From assembly GCA_965363355.1 (NCBI GenBank), contig CBDTTM010000037.1:1-16940 (forward strand): 16,940 bases of DNA, written 5' to 3'. A program made the translations under genes and the position numbers. The notes beneath the pieces are model-generated. The model saw only the letters and a list, made by a program, of their open reading frames with translations. It was not told the DNA's origin and did no database searches. Shown here in pieces: positions 1 through 6,623 of this stretch; within the stretch, counting starts at the first letter, position 1; each line of letters opens with the position of its first letter. This DNA comes from CBDTTM01 sp965363355. Its GTDB lineage: Bacteria > Bacillota > Negativicutes > Selenomonadales > Selenomonadaceae.

Positions 1-425
1 CAGATTTACTTGATATTGGTGCCAAGGTACCAAACGATGTTTTCCGTGATTTAGAAGGCAATGCTCTTAGACTAGACTATGTGGGAAAAACTACAGCTAT
101 ATTTTATTGGATGGGTTTTACCAACGATAAATTTCTTGATGAAATGATGCCTTTCATGCAGAAAATTTATGAGGAGAAAGGAGAAAAAGTTAATGTTTAT
201 ACGATAAATGGCAGTGGTTCTCGTCGGCTCACGATGAACACACTTGATCGATATTATACTAGTTTTCCGACATTGCTAGGTGGAGAGTTTCTTCAATATA
301 GTAGGTCATTTCCATCTTTTATAGTAATTGATGGCAATGGTATTTTGCGCTACAGAACAAGTTCGTTTCAAAATCTTGACGAGTTAGATTCGAATTTAAC
401 GCAGATCATTGAAGAAAATGACTAG
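1..425 (+). CDS. TlpA/ResA-like thioredoxin-fold protein, 5' end outside window, no CxxC
   Basis: The reading frame is open from base 3 to the TAG at 423-425, so this is the 3' part of a gene that starts before the window; a GTG at 81 is merely internal. The visible 140 residues read as a redoxin/TlpA fold: a proline-containing lead-in with an L-E-G-N turn, the beta strand TTAIFYW after the G-K, an F-P-T-L-L segment, and the late strand FPSFIVIDGNGILRY followed by a C-terminal helix. In TlpA/ResA proteins the strand ending in FW is followed by a WCxxC redox centre; here the equivalent stretch is FYWMGFTNDKF and the visible part contains no cysteine at all. Disulfide chemistry is therefore unlikely, and a binding or structural role is more plausible. 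A signal peptide, if any, lies outside the window. The family assignment is fairly secure; the function is unknown. Confidence 0.7.
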   Translation, partial: DLLDIGAKVPNDVFRDLEGNALRLDYVGKTTAIFYWMGFTNDKFLDEMMPFMQKIYEEKGEKVNVYTINGSGSRRLTMNTLDRYYTSFPTLLGGEFLQYSRSFPSFIVIDGNGILRYRTSSFQNLDELDSNLTQIIEEND

Positions 426-482
426 TTGAAAGAGGCGTGAGAAATATAGGGGTTATGCATCTTTTGAGTACAATAAAAATAT

Positions 483-905
483 TCATTTATTGAAAAACTT
501 TTCCATGTGAATATGTGGGCATGATTCATCGAGATATTCTTTTCCACTGGCTGTATAGCCTAACTTCTCGTAGAATTTACGGACACGTGATTGTGCAGAA
601 AGAGAGAGCTTTTTTGCGTGGAGCAACCGTAAGTGTTTCTCCGCTTCTTTTATGATTTTGAGGCCTAACTTTTGGCCGCGAAAAGCTTTGCGAATCGCAA
701 GGCGTCCTAATACATAGGAACTGGGTGTGTCTCCGGGAAATAAACGGCAACAGCCAATGGCTATGTTATTTTCATATAAGACCAGATGTTTTGCTTGAGA
801 ATCGATGTGATCGAATTCATTATGGAAACCTTGTTCTTCAACAAAAACTTCTTGGCGGATGCGTTTGGCATCTTCGGTAAGGTAATCCGTAAATAAAATT
901 TTCAT
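483..905 (-). CDS. GNAT family N-acetyltransferase (ElaA/YjcF-like)
   Basis: This encodes a 140-residue acyl-CoA-dependent N-acetyltransferase of unknown substrate. The N-terminal part IRQEVFVEEQGFHNEFD (about residues 16-32) is typical of ElaA/YjcF-type GNAT proteins. Motif A follows at about residues 66-90 with the acetyl-CoA pyrophosphate loop RGQKLG (76-81), and FYEKLGY (111-117) is the usual motif B. The C-terminal CPHIHM matches the P-H-I-x-M ending seen in this subgroup. I chose the ATG at 905 because AAAGGA lies 8 bases upstream of it; the frame can be read further upstream, but that part would run into a structured, U-tailed leader and has no ribosome binding site. The gene is convergent with the redoxin-like gene and lies downstream of the pydD-pydE arm on the same strand, but it has its own good promoter. 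Its link to pyrimidine catabolism is doubtful. Confidence 0.85.
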   Translation of the reverse strand: MKILFTDYLTEDAKRIRQEVFVEEQGFHNEFDHIDSQAKHLVLYENNIAIGCCRLFPGDTPSSYVLGRLAIRKAFRGQKLGLKIIKEAEKHLRLLHAKKLSLSAQSRVRKFYEKLGYTASGKEYLDESCPHIHMEKFFNK

Positions 906-921
906 AAATATCATCCTTTGT

Positions 922-1024
922 AAAAAAATAAAGGTGCCCAAAACTTTGTCTTGTAACATGCAATTTGCATGCCGTACCTACGACAAAGCTTGGACACCTT
1001 TTATCTTTCGCCCGGTGGCGAAAG
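922..1024 (-). promoter_or_regulatory. Structured leader RNA with U-tailed long hairpin upstream of the GNAT gene
   Basis: Read on the minus strand, an 8-bp hairpin CTTTCGCC-ACCG-GGCGAAAG (1024-1005) is followed by a much larger element (1001-930). The outer helix AAAGGTGTCCAA pairs with TTGGGCACCTTT over 12 bp with one G-U. Inside it CTTTGTC pairs with GACAAAG over 7 bp, and a terminal CATGC/GCATG hairpin caps it. A run of seven T follows at 928-922, so the element could terminate transcription 16 bases before the GNAT start codon. It may be an attenuator or unclassified riboswitch, a short stand-alone RNA of about 120 nt, or simply an oversized terminator of the upstream pydD-pydE transcript. 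I do not recognise a known riboswitch class in it. Confidence 0.5.
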
Positions 1025-1048
1025 TAGTGTTTGTATTTAATTTTCTTT

Positions 1049-1077
1049 AGTTTAACATATTGTTTTAGGCAGGTCAA
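1049..1077 (-). promoter_or_regulatory. Sigma-70-type promoter for the GNAT leader
   Basis: On the minus strand, TTGACC (1077-1072) and TAAACT (1054-1049) are separated by exactly 17 bp, and a TGT directly precedes the -10 box, giving an extended -10. The predicted start is near 1042, just upstream of the two hairpins. The -35 box lies only a few bases downstream of the pydE stop codon. Confidence 0.55.
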
Positions 1078-1082
1078 AAGTA

Positions 1083-2171
1083 TTACAGACTTTTTTCCAA
1101 GATAGCAAGAAGATCAGCACGAGTTGGTACTTCAAGTGAATTTGTAATATTTTTGGTTTGCAGGGCTTTATCCACAAATAAATCAGCTTCTTTGGTGGAT
1201 AACTTTTCAGGCTTATCTAAAAGCTCATCAAGTAGTGCCGAAAAATCGGCTAATGTTTTTAGATGGAGAAGAGTTAAGATATCTTGTATTTGGTTTGGGT
1301 GCGTCTTGTTGAGAAACTGCAAATATTCTGCCAGCAAAAGAGCATTTGCATGGCCGTGATCTACTTTTTTGAAGTAAGTCAGCGAATATCCGAGTGCATG
1401 AACTGCTGTTGTGCCGCTATGAGCAATGACGATACCAGCTAAGGTAGAAGCTTCTAAAAGGACAGAACGTTTTTCTAAAGACAGTTCGTTCTTAAGATCA
1501 AAAAGGCAGTCTGACAGAAGTTCTATGCTCTTTTTAGCAAACAGGTTGCTATAAGGAGTCGCTTTTACAGATAAATAGCCTTCAATTGCGTGAGAAAGCG
1601 CATCTAGCGTTGTATGAATGGTAGTTTTTTGTGACAGCCCCATCATGTACCGGGCATCGAGAAAAGCAACTTTGGGAAATAGTGCGGGATGGGATAACGA
1701 AGTTTTTGTTTCCAGTAGTTTGTTGTTTAATATGGAATACTGTGTTACTTCGCTGCCCGTTCCGGCAGTTGTGGGAATGGCGACGATTGGTAATATAGGT
1801 GCTTTGTAGATACCTTCAAACAATGCAGCATCATCTAAATCATTATGGACGAGTAGGGCGGCAGCTTTGGCGCAGTCCATAGGAGAGCCGCCACCTAAGC
1901 CAATTAGAAAATCAACCTGTTCATTTCTAGCTGAATTTGCAACTTCTCGAGCGAGTGCGATATCAGGGTTACTGAGGACTTCATTAAATAAAACATAGGA
2001 AATATGTTCTTTTTTTAGTGCTTTAGTCAAATCGTTTAAAGAGCCATTTTTTTCAGAGGATTTTCCGGTAACGATAAGGGCTTTTTTCCCGAAGGCAGAC
2101 AACTCATGACTGTGTAAATCCAGACAGTGACTCTGCGTAATGATTTTGGTTGGTAAAAAATATTGAATCAT
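1083..2171 (-). CDS. pydE: Iron-type alcohol dehydrogenase, probable malonic semialdehyde reductase (PydE)
   Basis: This 362-residue protein is a group III (iron-dependent) alcohol dehydrogenase. The nucleotide-binding GLGGGSPMDCAK lies at residues 91-102 and TTAGTGSEVT at 134-143. The metal ligands are D190 and H194 (in LDALSHAIEGY), H258 (VHALGY) and H272 (DHGHANA). The start ATG at 2171 is 5 bases after the aminotransferase stop, and its GGAGG ribosome binding site lies inside the last aminotransferase codons, so the two are translationally coupled. In Firmicutes pyrimidine clusters this gene pair is known as PydD-PydE, with PydE reducing malonic semialdehyde to 3-hydroxypropionate with NAD(P)H; that substrate is inferred here from context. 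The nearest alternative is a sulfoacetaldehyde reductase of taurine fermentation (SarD type), which also pairs with a class III aminotransferase; the adjacent dihydropyrimidinase and PreA genes argue against it. Confidence 0.85.
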   Translation of the reverse strand: MIQYFLPTKIITQSHCLDLHSHELSAFGKKALIVTGKSSEKNGSLNDLTKALKKEHISYVLFNEVLSNPDIALAREVANSARNEQVDFLIGLGGGSPMDCAKAAALLVHNDLDDAALFEGIYKAPILPIVAIPTTAGTGSEVTQYSILNNKLLETKTSLSHPALFPKVAFLDARYMMGLSQKTTIHTTLDALSHAIEGYLSVKATPYSNLFAKKSIELLSDCLFDLKNELSLEKRSVLLEASTLAGIVIAHSGTTAVHALGYSLTYFKKVDHGHANALLLAEYLQFLNKTHPNQIQDILTLLHLKTLADFSALLDELLDKPEKLSTKEADLFVDKALQTKNITNSLEVPTRADLLAILEKSL

Positions 2172-2176
2172 GGCAA

Positions 2177-3514
2177 TTAAGCCTCCTTCGATAATGCCAT
2201 GTGGTCTACTTCAGACAATACAGTATCTAGGATGGAGAATGCTTGGCTTAATTCGTCTTTTGTTATGATGAGCGGAGGGGCTACGAGAATCATATTTTCA
2301 TGCGAATAGGTCACGAATCCTTTTTTTGCTAGTTTTTTAATAATACTGCTCATGATGCCTTCAGGGTCTTTTCCATAGGCAACTAAAGGTTCTTTCGTTG
2401 TTTTGTCCTTCACTAATTCAATGGCTGCGAACAATCCGATAGAGCGGACATCACCAATGATCGGATGGCTTTTTTTCAAGTCTTCTAAGAGTGCAGAGAG
2501 AGATTTTCCTGTTTCGGTAACATTATTTAAAATATTATGATCTTGATAATATTTTAATGTGGCAACTCCGGCAGCACAGGCTAGAGGATGGCCACTGTAG
2601 GTCAGTCCGCAAAGAAGGGTATGATCATTGAAGTAATTTGCAATTTCTTTGCTTACCGCAACGCCGCCTAATTGAACGTAACCACAAGTAACGCCCTTGG
2701 CAAATGAGACAATATCTGGCTTTACATGAAAATGTTCGAATGCAAACATTTTCCCTGTACGGCCAAACCCGGCCATAACTTCGTCGCAAATCATCATAAT
2801 GCCGTACTCATCGCAAAGTTGGCGAATTCCTTCAAGATAGCCTTTCGGTGGAATAATAATGCCGTTGGACCCGGTAATTGTTTCTAATACAATGGCCGCG
2901 ATTTGGTCAGAACCTTCATAAATAATCTGTTCACGCAATTTGGTCAGATAAAATTTAGTGGCAGCATCTTCGTTTTCAAAAGAAATACATTCGCGATAAA
3001 TGTAAGGGTCAAAGAACTTTACAAAACCAGGGATTCCAGGTTCTAATGGATAACGACGAGGTTCTCCGGTCAGATTTCCAGCCCCGAACGTGGACCCATG
3101 ATAACTGCGATAGCGACTGAAAATCTTATTTCTTCCGGTAAACATGCGCGCCATTTTGATGGCGTTTTCATTGGCATCGGCTCCGCCGTTTGTAAAGAAC
3201 ACTTTTCCCATATTGTCCGGCAGAAGTTCTATGATCATTTTTGCTAATTTGCTTCTAGGTTCTACGGCATACCCCGGGCCCATAAAACAGAATTTTTCAG
3301 CTTGTTCTTTTATGGCAGCTACAATTTCTTTATTTCCATGGCCAAGGTTTAAGTTGACGAGTTGAGAGGACATGTCCATATAACGATTGCCATCATAATC
3401 CCAAAAGTAAATGCCCTCGCCTTTTTCTATGGTAAGAGGATTTAAAGCTCCCTGTTTTGACCAAGAATGCAGATTGTACTGTAAATCTAATGCTTTTATT
3501 TCTTCACTTGTCAT
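2177..3514 (-). CDS. pydD: Class III aminotransferase, probable beta-alanine aminotransferase (PydD)
   Basis: This 445-residue protein is a PLP-dependent class III (omega) aminotransferase. Visible landmarks are GGADANENAIKMAR (110-123), the cofactor-stacking YHGSTFGA (138-145), CDEVMAGFGRTG (243-254) with D244 holding the pyridine nitrogen, and SFAKG (270-274) with the Schiff-base lysine K273. By context it would move the amino group of beta-alanine to a 2-oxo acid (2-oxoglutarate in characterised PydD), giving malonic semialdehyde for the adjacent PydE. An in-frame GTG at 3523 overlaps the AGGAG ribosome binding site, so the ATG at 3514, 8 bases after AGGAG, is the likely start. It heads the leftward arm, behind its own operator, promoter and leader hairpin. 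Taurine:pyruvate aminotransferase is the main alternative by sequence family. Confidence 0.85.
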   Translation of the reverse strand: MTSEEIKALDLQYNLHSWSKQGALNPLTIEKGEGIYFWDYDGNRYMDMSSQLVNLNLGHGNKEIVAAIKEQAEKFCFMGPGYAVEPRSKLAKMIIELLPDNMGKVFFTNGGADANENAIKMARMFTGRNKIFSRYRSYHGSTFGAGNLTGEPRRYPLEPGIPGFVKFFDPYIYRECISFENEDAATKFYLTKLREQIIYEGSDQIAAIVLETITGSNGIIIPPKGYLEGIRQLCDEYGIMMICDEVMAGFGRTGKMFAFEHFHVKPDIVSFAKGVTCGYVQLGGVAVSKEIANYFNDHTLLCGLTYSGHPLACAAGVATLKYYQDHNILNNVTETGKSLSALLEDLKKSHPIIGDVRSIGLFAAIELVKDKTTKEPLVAYGKDPEGIMSSIIKKLAKKGFVTYSHENMILVAPPLIITKDELSQAFSILDTVLSEVDHMALSKEA

Positions 3515-3546
3515 AATGATCACTCCTGTTATCGTAATTTAGCAAC

Positions 3547-3583
3547 AAAAAAAGCAATAGTCTTATAGGAAAGCGCCATTGCT
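3547..3583 (-). terminator. U-tailed hairpin between pucR and pydD, in the pydD leader
   Basis: On the minus strand AGCAATGG (3583-3576) pairs with CTATTGCT (3560-3553), 8 bp with one G-U and a 15-base loop, followed by seven T (3553-3547). It ends the pucR transcript, but it also lies about 25 bases downstream of the predicted pydD transcription start (about 3609) and about 35 bases before the pydD ATG. Any transcript from the pydD promoter must pass it, so it can act as an attenuator. The stem is moderate rather than strong. Confidence 0.6.
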
Positions 3584-3615
3584 CTACACGGTTATATGCT
3601 CTTTTGTTGTTTTAT

Positions 3616-3644
3616 ACGATAACACTCCGTTTATTAAAATACAA
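3616..3644 (-). promoter_or_regulatory. Predicted pydD-pydE promoter
   Basis: On the minus strand, a weak -35 TTGTAT (3644-3639), 17-bp spacer and -10 TATCGT (3621-3616) preceded by TGT (extended -10). On sequence alone it is weak. It is supported by its position, because the TGTTAT at 3624-3619 begins exactly 28 bp after the AACACA/TGTGCT palindrome, the same distance as at the permease promoter. A weak -35 is what one expects of an activator-dependent promoter. Confidence 0.5.
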
Positions 3645-3652
3645 TCAATTGG

Positions 3653-3672
3653 AACACAAAGTATTTTGTGCT
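3653..3672. promoter_or_regulatory. Operator palindrome upstream of pydD, probable PucR site
   Basis: AACACA-N8-TGTGCT, an almost perfect 20-bp inverted repeat; the inner bases extend the symmetry as CACAAAGT/ATTTTGTG with one mismatch. It lies between the pucR stop codon and the pydD promoter, and the same half-sites with the same 8-bp spacing occur upstream of the permease gene. Assignment to the PucR protein encoded between the two sites is inferred. Confidence 0.6.
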
Positions 3673-3687
3673 AAAACACAGGAGTGA

Positions 3688-4845
3688 TTAAATAATATCT
3701 TTTATTTTATAAGCTAATAACAAATGTAGACGGTCTTCAACGCTTGTTAAAGGGGAGTTGATGATTTCCTTAATCTTTCTTAGTTTGTAGTTAATTGTAT
3801 TACGATGGACAAACGTTATGTTTGCTATCGTTTGGATACTGGCATCATAGTCTAAGTAATATTTGAGCGTTTGTACATAATCTGTCTTATTTGCCAAATC
3901 ATATTCAACGAGGCGGCCTAATGTTTCATTATACAAGTCGTGTAGTACATGGGTGTCTTTACATGATAAAAGAATCTTATATAAACCAATAGAATTGTAA
4001 TAAATAATAGTTTTCTTAAAAACATTTGCCATTTGAATTGCGGCAAAGGACTGCTCCCAACTTTTGCTTAGCCCTAAAATACCACTTTTGTTTTGCCCAA
4101 CACCTATACAGGCTTTTTCTAAGGACTTCTTTTCTTGAATATAAGTGTCAATTTTATTTAGACATGTCTCAATATCATGATCTTGTAGATTTGCAAAAAT
4201 AAGAATGACTTGGCGATTATAGATTAAAATGCAACAATATTCTGCAAGGGCGCTTAATGTGATTTCACAGAAGGTTTGGAAATCCTGCAAAATCTGATCG
4301 CTTGGAATGGAGTTTTCAAGAAAAGATAGGACCGCAGTACAATAAGTCCAAGAGGCATGAAAGCCATTTGCTTCAAGGGCGGGTTGGTAGTCTGCAATTT
4401 GCTCTGGCGTAAGTAGTGCTGCCTTAAAAGCTTCTGATAAAGTAAATTCTTTTTGTTCTTGATGAATAATAGAACGACAAAAGTAACGCGTGACATCAAC
4501 CAAATGAATTTCCCAAGGTATTGTAAATAAGGGAAAATTATGAAGCCGACAAAATTCAATTAATGCTGGGGGAACTTTTTTTATATAAGGACCTATATTT
4601 AAAATCAATCCGGACGCTCGAACTTTTAACAGTTCTTCGGCGAAAACAAGCAGCCAACTTTCATCAGCGTGCCCAATTCCGGTGGTGAAAATTAATTCAT
4701 CGCCCCGAAGAAAGGCAGCTGCCTCTTGGTCCTCAATCATATGAACCCATTGCACCTGTTTGTGCAAACCGTTTTTTCCGGCCACTAGTTTAAGGGAATA
4801 AATTTTCTTTGCAGTTTGATATAAGTAGGTTAATCTCGCAGCCAT
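3688..4845 (-). CDS. PucR family transcriptional regulator of the pyrimidine cluster
   Basis: This 385-residue protein has the three-part PucR layout: an N-terminal purine-catabolism regulator domain (about 5-125, with LVAGKNGL and GDELIFTTGIG), a middle GGDEF-related domain (about 165-270), and a C-terminal PucR-type helix-turn-helix (about 325-380, core DASIQTIANITFVHRNTINYKLRKI). PucR proteins are mostly activators of purine, pyrimidine or related nitrogen-compound catabolism genes and respond to pathway compounds. The reading frame extends to a TTG at 4911, but that would overlap the predicted promoter; the ATG at 4845 preceded by GAAAGGA is the better start and places the conserved domain at residue 5. 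The gene sits between the two arms it probably controls, with matching palindromes on both sides. The effector is not visible from sequence. Confidence 0.88.
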   Translation of the reverse strand: MAARLTYLYQTAKKIYSLKLVAGKNGLHKQVQWVHMIEDQEAAAFLRGDELIFTTGIGHADESWLLVFAEELLKVRASGLILNIGPYIKKVPPALIEFCRLHNFPLFTIPWEIHLVDVTRYFCRSIIHQEQKEFTLSEAFKAALLTPEQIADYQPALEANGFHASWTYCTAVLSFLENSIPSDQILQDFQTFCEITLSALAEYCCILIYNRQVILIFANLQDHDIETCLNKIDTYIQEKKSLEKACIGVGQNKSGILGLSKSWEQSFAAIQMANVFKKTIIYYNSIGLYKILLSCKDTHVLHDLYNETLGRLVEYDLANKTDYVQTLKYYLDYDASIQTIANITFVHRNTINYKLRKIKEIINSPLTSVEDRLHLLLAYKIKDII

Positions 4846-4884
4846 AACAAAAATCCTTTCATACCAGTTTATAAAAATATATAT

Positions 4885-4893
4885 AGTATAACA
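4885..4893 (-). promoter_or_regulatory. Predicted pucR extended -10 promoter
   Basis: On the minus strand TGTTATACT (4893-4885) is an extended -10 element, identical over nine bases to the one of the divergent permease promoter. There is no convincing -35; the position is occupied by the ACAAT-N7-ATTGT inverted repeat. The predicted start is near 4878, leaving a leader of about 33 bases. Confidence 0.45.
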
Positions 4894-4904
4894 TATTTTC
4901 GCGA

Positions 4905-4924
4905 AGCACAATGAATATTATTGT
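4905..4924. promoter_or_regulatory. Weak second palindrome over the pucR -35 region
   Basis: AGCACA at 4905-4910 matches one half of the cluster operator, but the partner half is TATTGT instead of TGTGCT. An alternative reading of the same DNA is ACAAT-N7-ATTGT (4908-4924). Its centre is 39 bp from that of the strong site at 4944-4963. It overlaps where the pucR -35 would be, so it could serve autorepression. This is the least certain of the three sites. Confidence 0.3.
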
Positions 4925-4943
4925 AAAGGGGGTTTTCTTTCAT

Positions 4944-4963
4944 AGCACATATTTTTTTGTGCT
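4944..4963. promoter_or_regulatory. Operator palindrome upstream of the permease promoter, probable PucR site
   Basis: AGCACA-N8-TGTGCT is a perfect 6+6 inverted repeat. Its centre is about 53 bp upstream of the predicted start of the permease operon and it ends 8 bp before the -35 box, a typical activator position. The same half-sites and spacing recur upstream of pydD (3653-3672). Confidence 0.65.
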
Positions 4964-4971
4964 GTAGAACA

Positions 4972-5000
4972 TAGACAGAGCGAATAGGGACTGTTATACT
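4972..5000 (+). promoter_or_regulatory. Predicted promoter of the permease-dihydropyrimidinase-preA operon
   Basis: -35 TAGACA (4972-4977, five of six consensus bases), a 17-bp spacer and -10 TATACT (4995-5000, five of six), preceded by TGT as an extended -10. The predicted start is near 5007, giving a leader of about 94 bases that contains a strong hairpin. Confidence 0.65.
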
Positions 5001-5038
5001 CAAAATCAATTCAAAACTGAATTATTTCATGGAGCATT

Positions 5039-5077
5039 GGCGCTCAGAACACATTTGTTCTGAGCGCCTTGTTTTTG
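5039..5077 (+). terminator. Intrinsic-terminator hairpin in the leader of the permease operon
   Basis: GGCGCTCAGAACA (5039-5051) and TGTTCTGAGCGCC (5056-5068) form a perfect 13-bp stem with a CATT loop, followed by TTGTTTTTG. No plus-strand gene lies upstream, so it is not ending another transcript; it sits between the operon's promoter and the AAGGAGG ribosome binding site at 5087-5093. It is therefore a candidate attenuator. A small AATTCA/TGAATT hairpin (5008-5023) precedes it, but I see no clear competing antiterminator pairing. Confidence 0.7.
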
Positions 5078-5100
5078 AGAAAAATTAAGGAGGCGTTCAT

Positions 5101-6564
5101 ATGAAAGAAGAAATGATTGAATTGACTACGGATGTCACAAGCAGCAATTTATACAATGAGGATTTGGCTCCGACGACAATTCAACAAAGAACATGGGGAA
5201 CTTACAATTTTGCAGCTTTGTGGATCAGTATGGCACATTGCATTCCTACGTACATGCTTTCAAGTGGTTTGATTGCTTTAGGCATGAATTGGAAACAAGC
5301 TATTTTTACAATTACGTTGGGAAATTTAATTGTATTGATTCCTATGTTATTGAATGCGCATCCGGGAACTAAATATGGGATTCCATTTCCTGTATTCGCT
5401 AGAGCTTCTTTTGGGGTAGCTGGTGCCAATATTGCAGCCTTGTTGAGAGCCGGTGTTGCTTGTGGCTGGTTTGGCATCAATGCTTATATTGGCGGAACTG
5501 CCGTAAATAATTTTCTTGTAGCATTGTTTCCTGCATGGAAAACCTTTGGGGGCGACATGACAATTGCAGGTCTTAGCTTACCGGCGATGATTACTTTCCT
5601 TGGTTTTCTAATCATGAATATTTTATTAGTCTATAAAGGAATGAATTCCATTCGCAAATTTGAAAACTGGGCAGCACCACTCGTATTGTTTTTGACGTTT
5701 GTTTTATTGATTTGGGTCGTCGTTGAAGCAAATGGATTCGGGCCTATTTTTTCAGAAGAAGGAAAGCTCAATACCTGGTCTGAATTTATGCCGGTATTTG
5801 TACCATCGTTAACGGGGATGATTGGTTTTTGGGCTACATTGTCTTTGAACATTCCAGATTTCACGCGCTTTGGGAAAGGTCAAAAAGAACAAATGATAGG
5901 GCAAGCAATTGGTTTACCTCCGACGATGACGATTTTTTCTATTATGGGCGTCATCATTTCTTCTGCAACCATTATTATTTATGGAAAGGCAATTTGGGAT
6001 CCAGTTGATTTGTTATTGAAATTTTCTAATCCATTTGTCTTAGCATTTTCGTTATTTGGGATTATTATCGCAACTTTGTCTGTAAATATAGCGGCGAATT
6101 TGGTTTCGCCAGCCAATGATTTTTCTAATTTGGCACCGAAGTACATTTCGTTTAAACGAGGGGTTTTACTTACCGGCGTTTGCGCAGTTTTGATGATGCC
6201 GTGGAAATTAATGTCAGATCCTAGTATGTATATTTTTAACTGGTTAAATGTCTATTCAGGATTTTTGGGGCCGATAGCAGCGATCATGATTGCCGATTAT
6301 TTTGTTTTGCGTAAGACAGTTCTGCATTTGGAAGATCTGTACAAATCAGATGGTTGTTATTCTTTTTCCAAGGGCGTGAATCCATCGGCGATTTTAGCAC
6401 TTATCGTGGGCGTTGGCATCGCTTTGGTTGGAAAATTTGTACCTTCTTTGGATTGGTTATTCAATTATGCTTGGTTTGTTGGTTTTGGGAGTTCTTTTGT
6501 CAGTTATATCGTTTTTATGAAACTTCTTTCAACGAATGAACCGGTTGCCATCTCGGAAGAATAA
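5101..6564 (+). CDS. NCS1 family nucleobase:cation symporter, probable uracil/pyrimidine permease
   Basis: This 487-residue, strongly hydrophobic protein has the NCS1 signature: an N-terminal cytoplasmic segment followed by RTWGTYNFAALWISMAH (30-46), the loop HPGTKYGIPFPVFARASFG (87-105), and GWFGINAYIGG (122-132) in the third membrane helix, where Mhp1-type carriers place substrate-contacting residues (here W123 and N127). About twelve membrane helices are expected, as in the family. NCS1 carriers bring in uracil, cytosine, allantoin or hydantoins with Na+ or H+. Location as the first gene of the pyrimidine operon points to uracil/thymine; allantoin or hydantoin cannot be excluded from sequence alone. 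The ATG at 5101 has AAGGAGG 7 bases upstream. The gap to the next gene is 59 bases with no terminator. Confidence 0.9.
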   Translation: MKEEMIELTTDVTSSNLYNEDLAPTTIQQRTWGTYNFAALWISMAHCIPTYMLSSGLIALGMNWKQAIFTITLGNLIVLIPMLLNAHPGTKYGIPFPVFARASFGVAGANIAALLRAGVACGWFGINAYIGGTAVNNFLVALFPAWKTFGGDMTIAGLSLPAMITFLGFLIMNILLVYKGMNSIRKFENWAAPLVLFLTFVLLIWVVVEANGFGPIFSEEGKLNTWSEFMPVFVPSLTGMIGFWATLSLNIPDFTRFGKGQKEQMIGQAIGLPPTMTIFSIMGVIISSATIIIYGKAIWDPVDLLLKFSNPFVLAFSLFGIIIATLSVNIAANLVSPANDFSNLAPKYISFKRGVLLTGVCAVLMMPWKLMSDPSMYIFNWLNVYSGFLGPIAAIMIADYFVLRKTVLHLEDLYKSDGCYSFSKGVNPSAILALIVGVGIALVGKFVPSLDWLFNYAWFVGFGSSFVSYIVFMKLLSTNEPVAISEE

Positions 6565-6623
6565 AATATAGAAATGATGCGATGCGTTTTGCATTTGCAA
6601 GATCAGAAGGGGACGAAAAAGAT

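Noticed and set aside
922..1024. The inverted-repeat element as a MITE or integron attC site
   Set aside because: No target-site duplication, no second copy in the window and no attC core sites; the U tract and promoter favour an RNA element.
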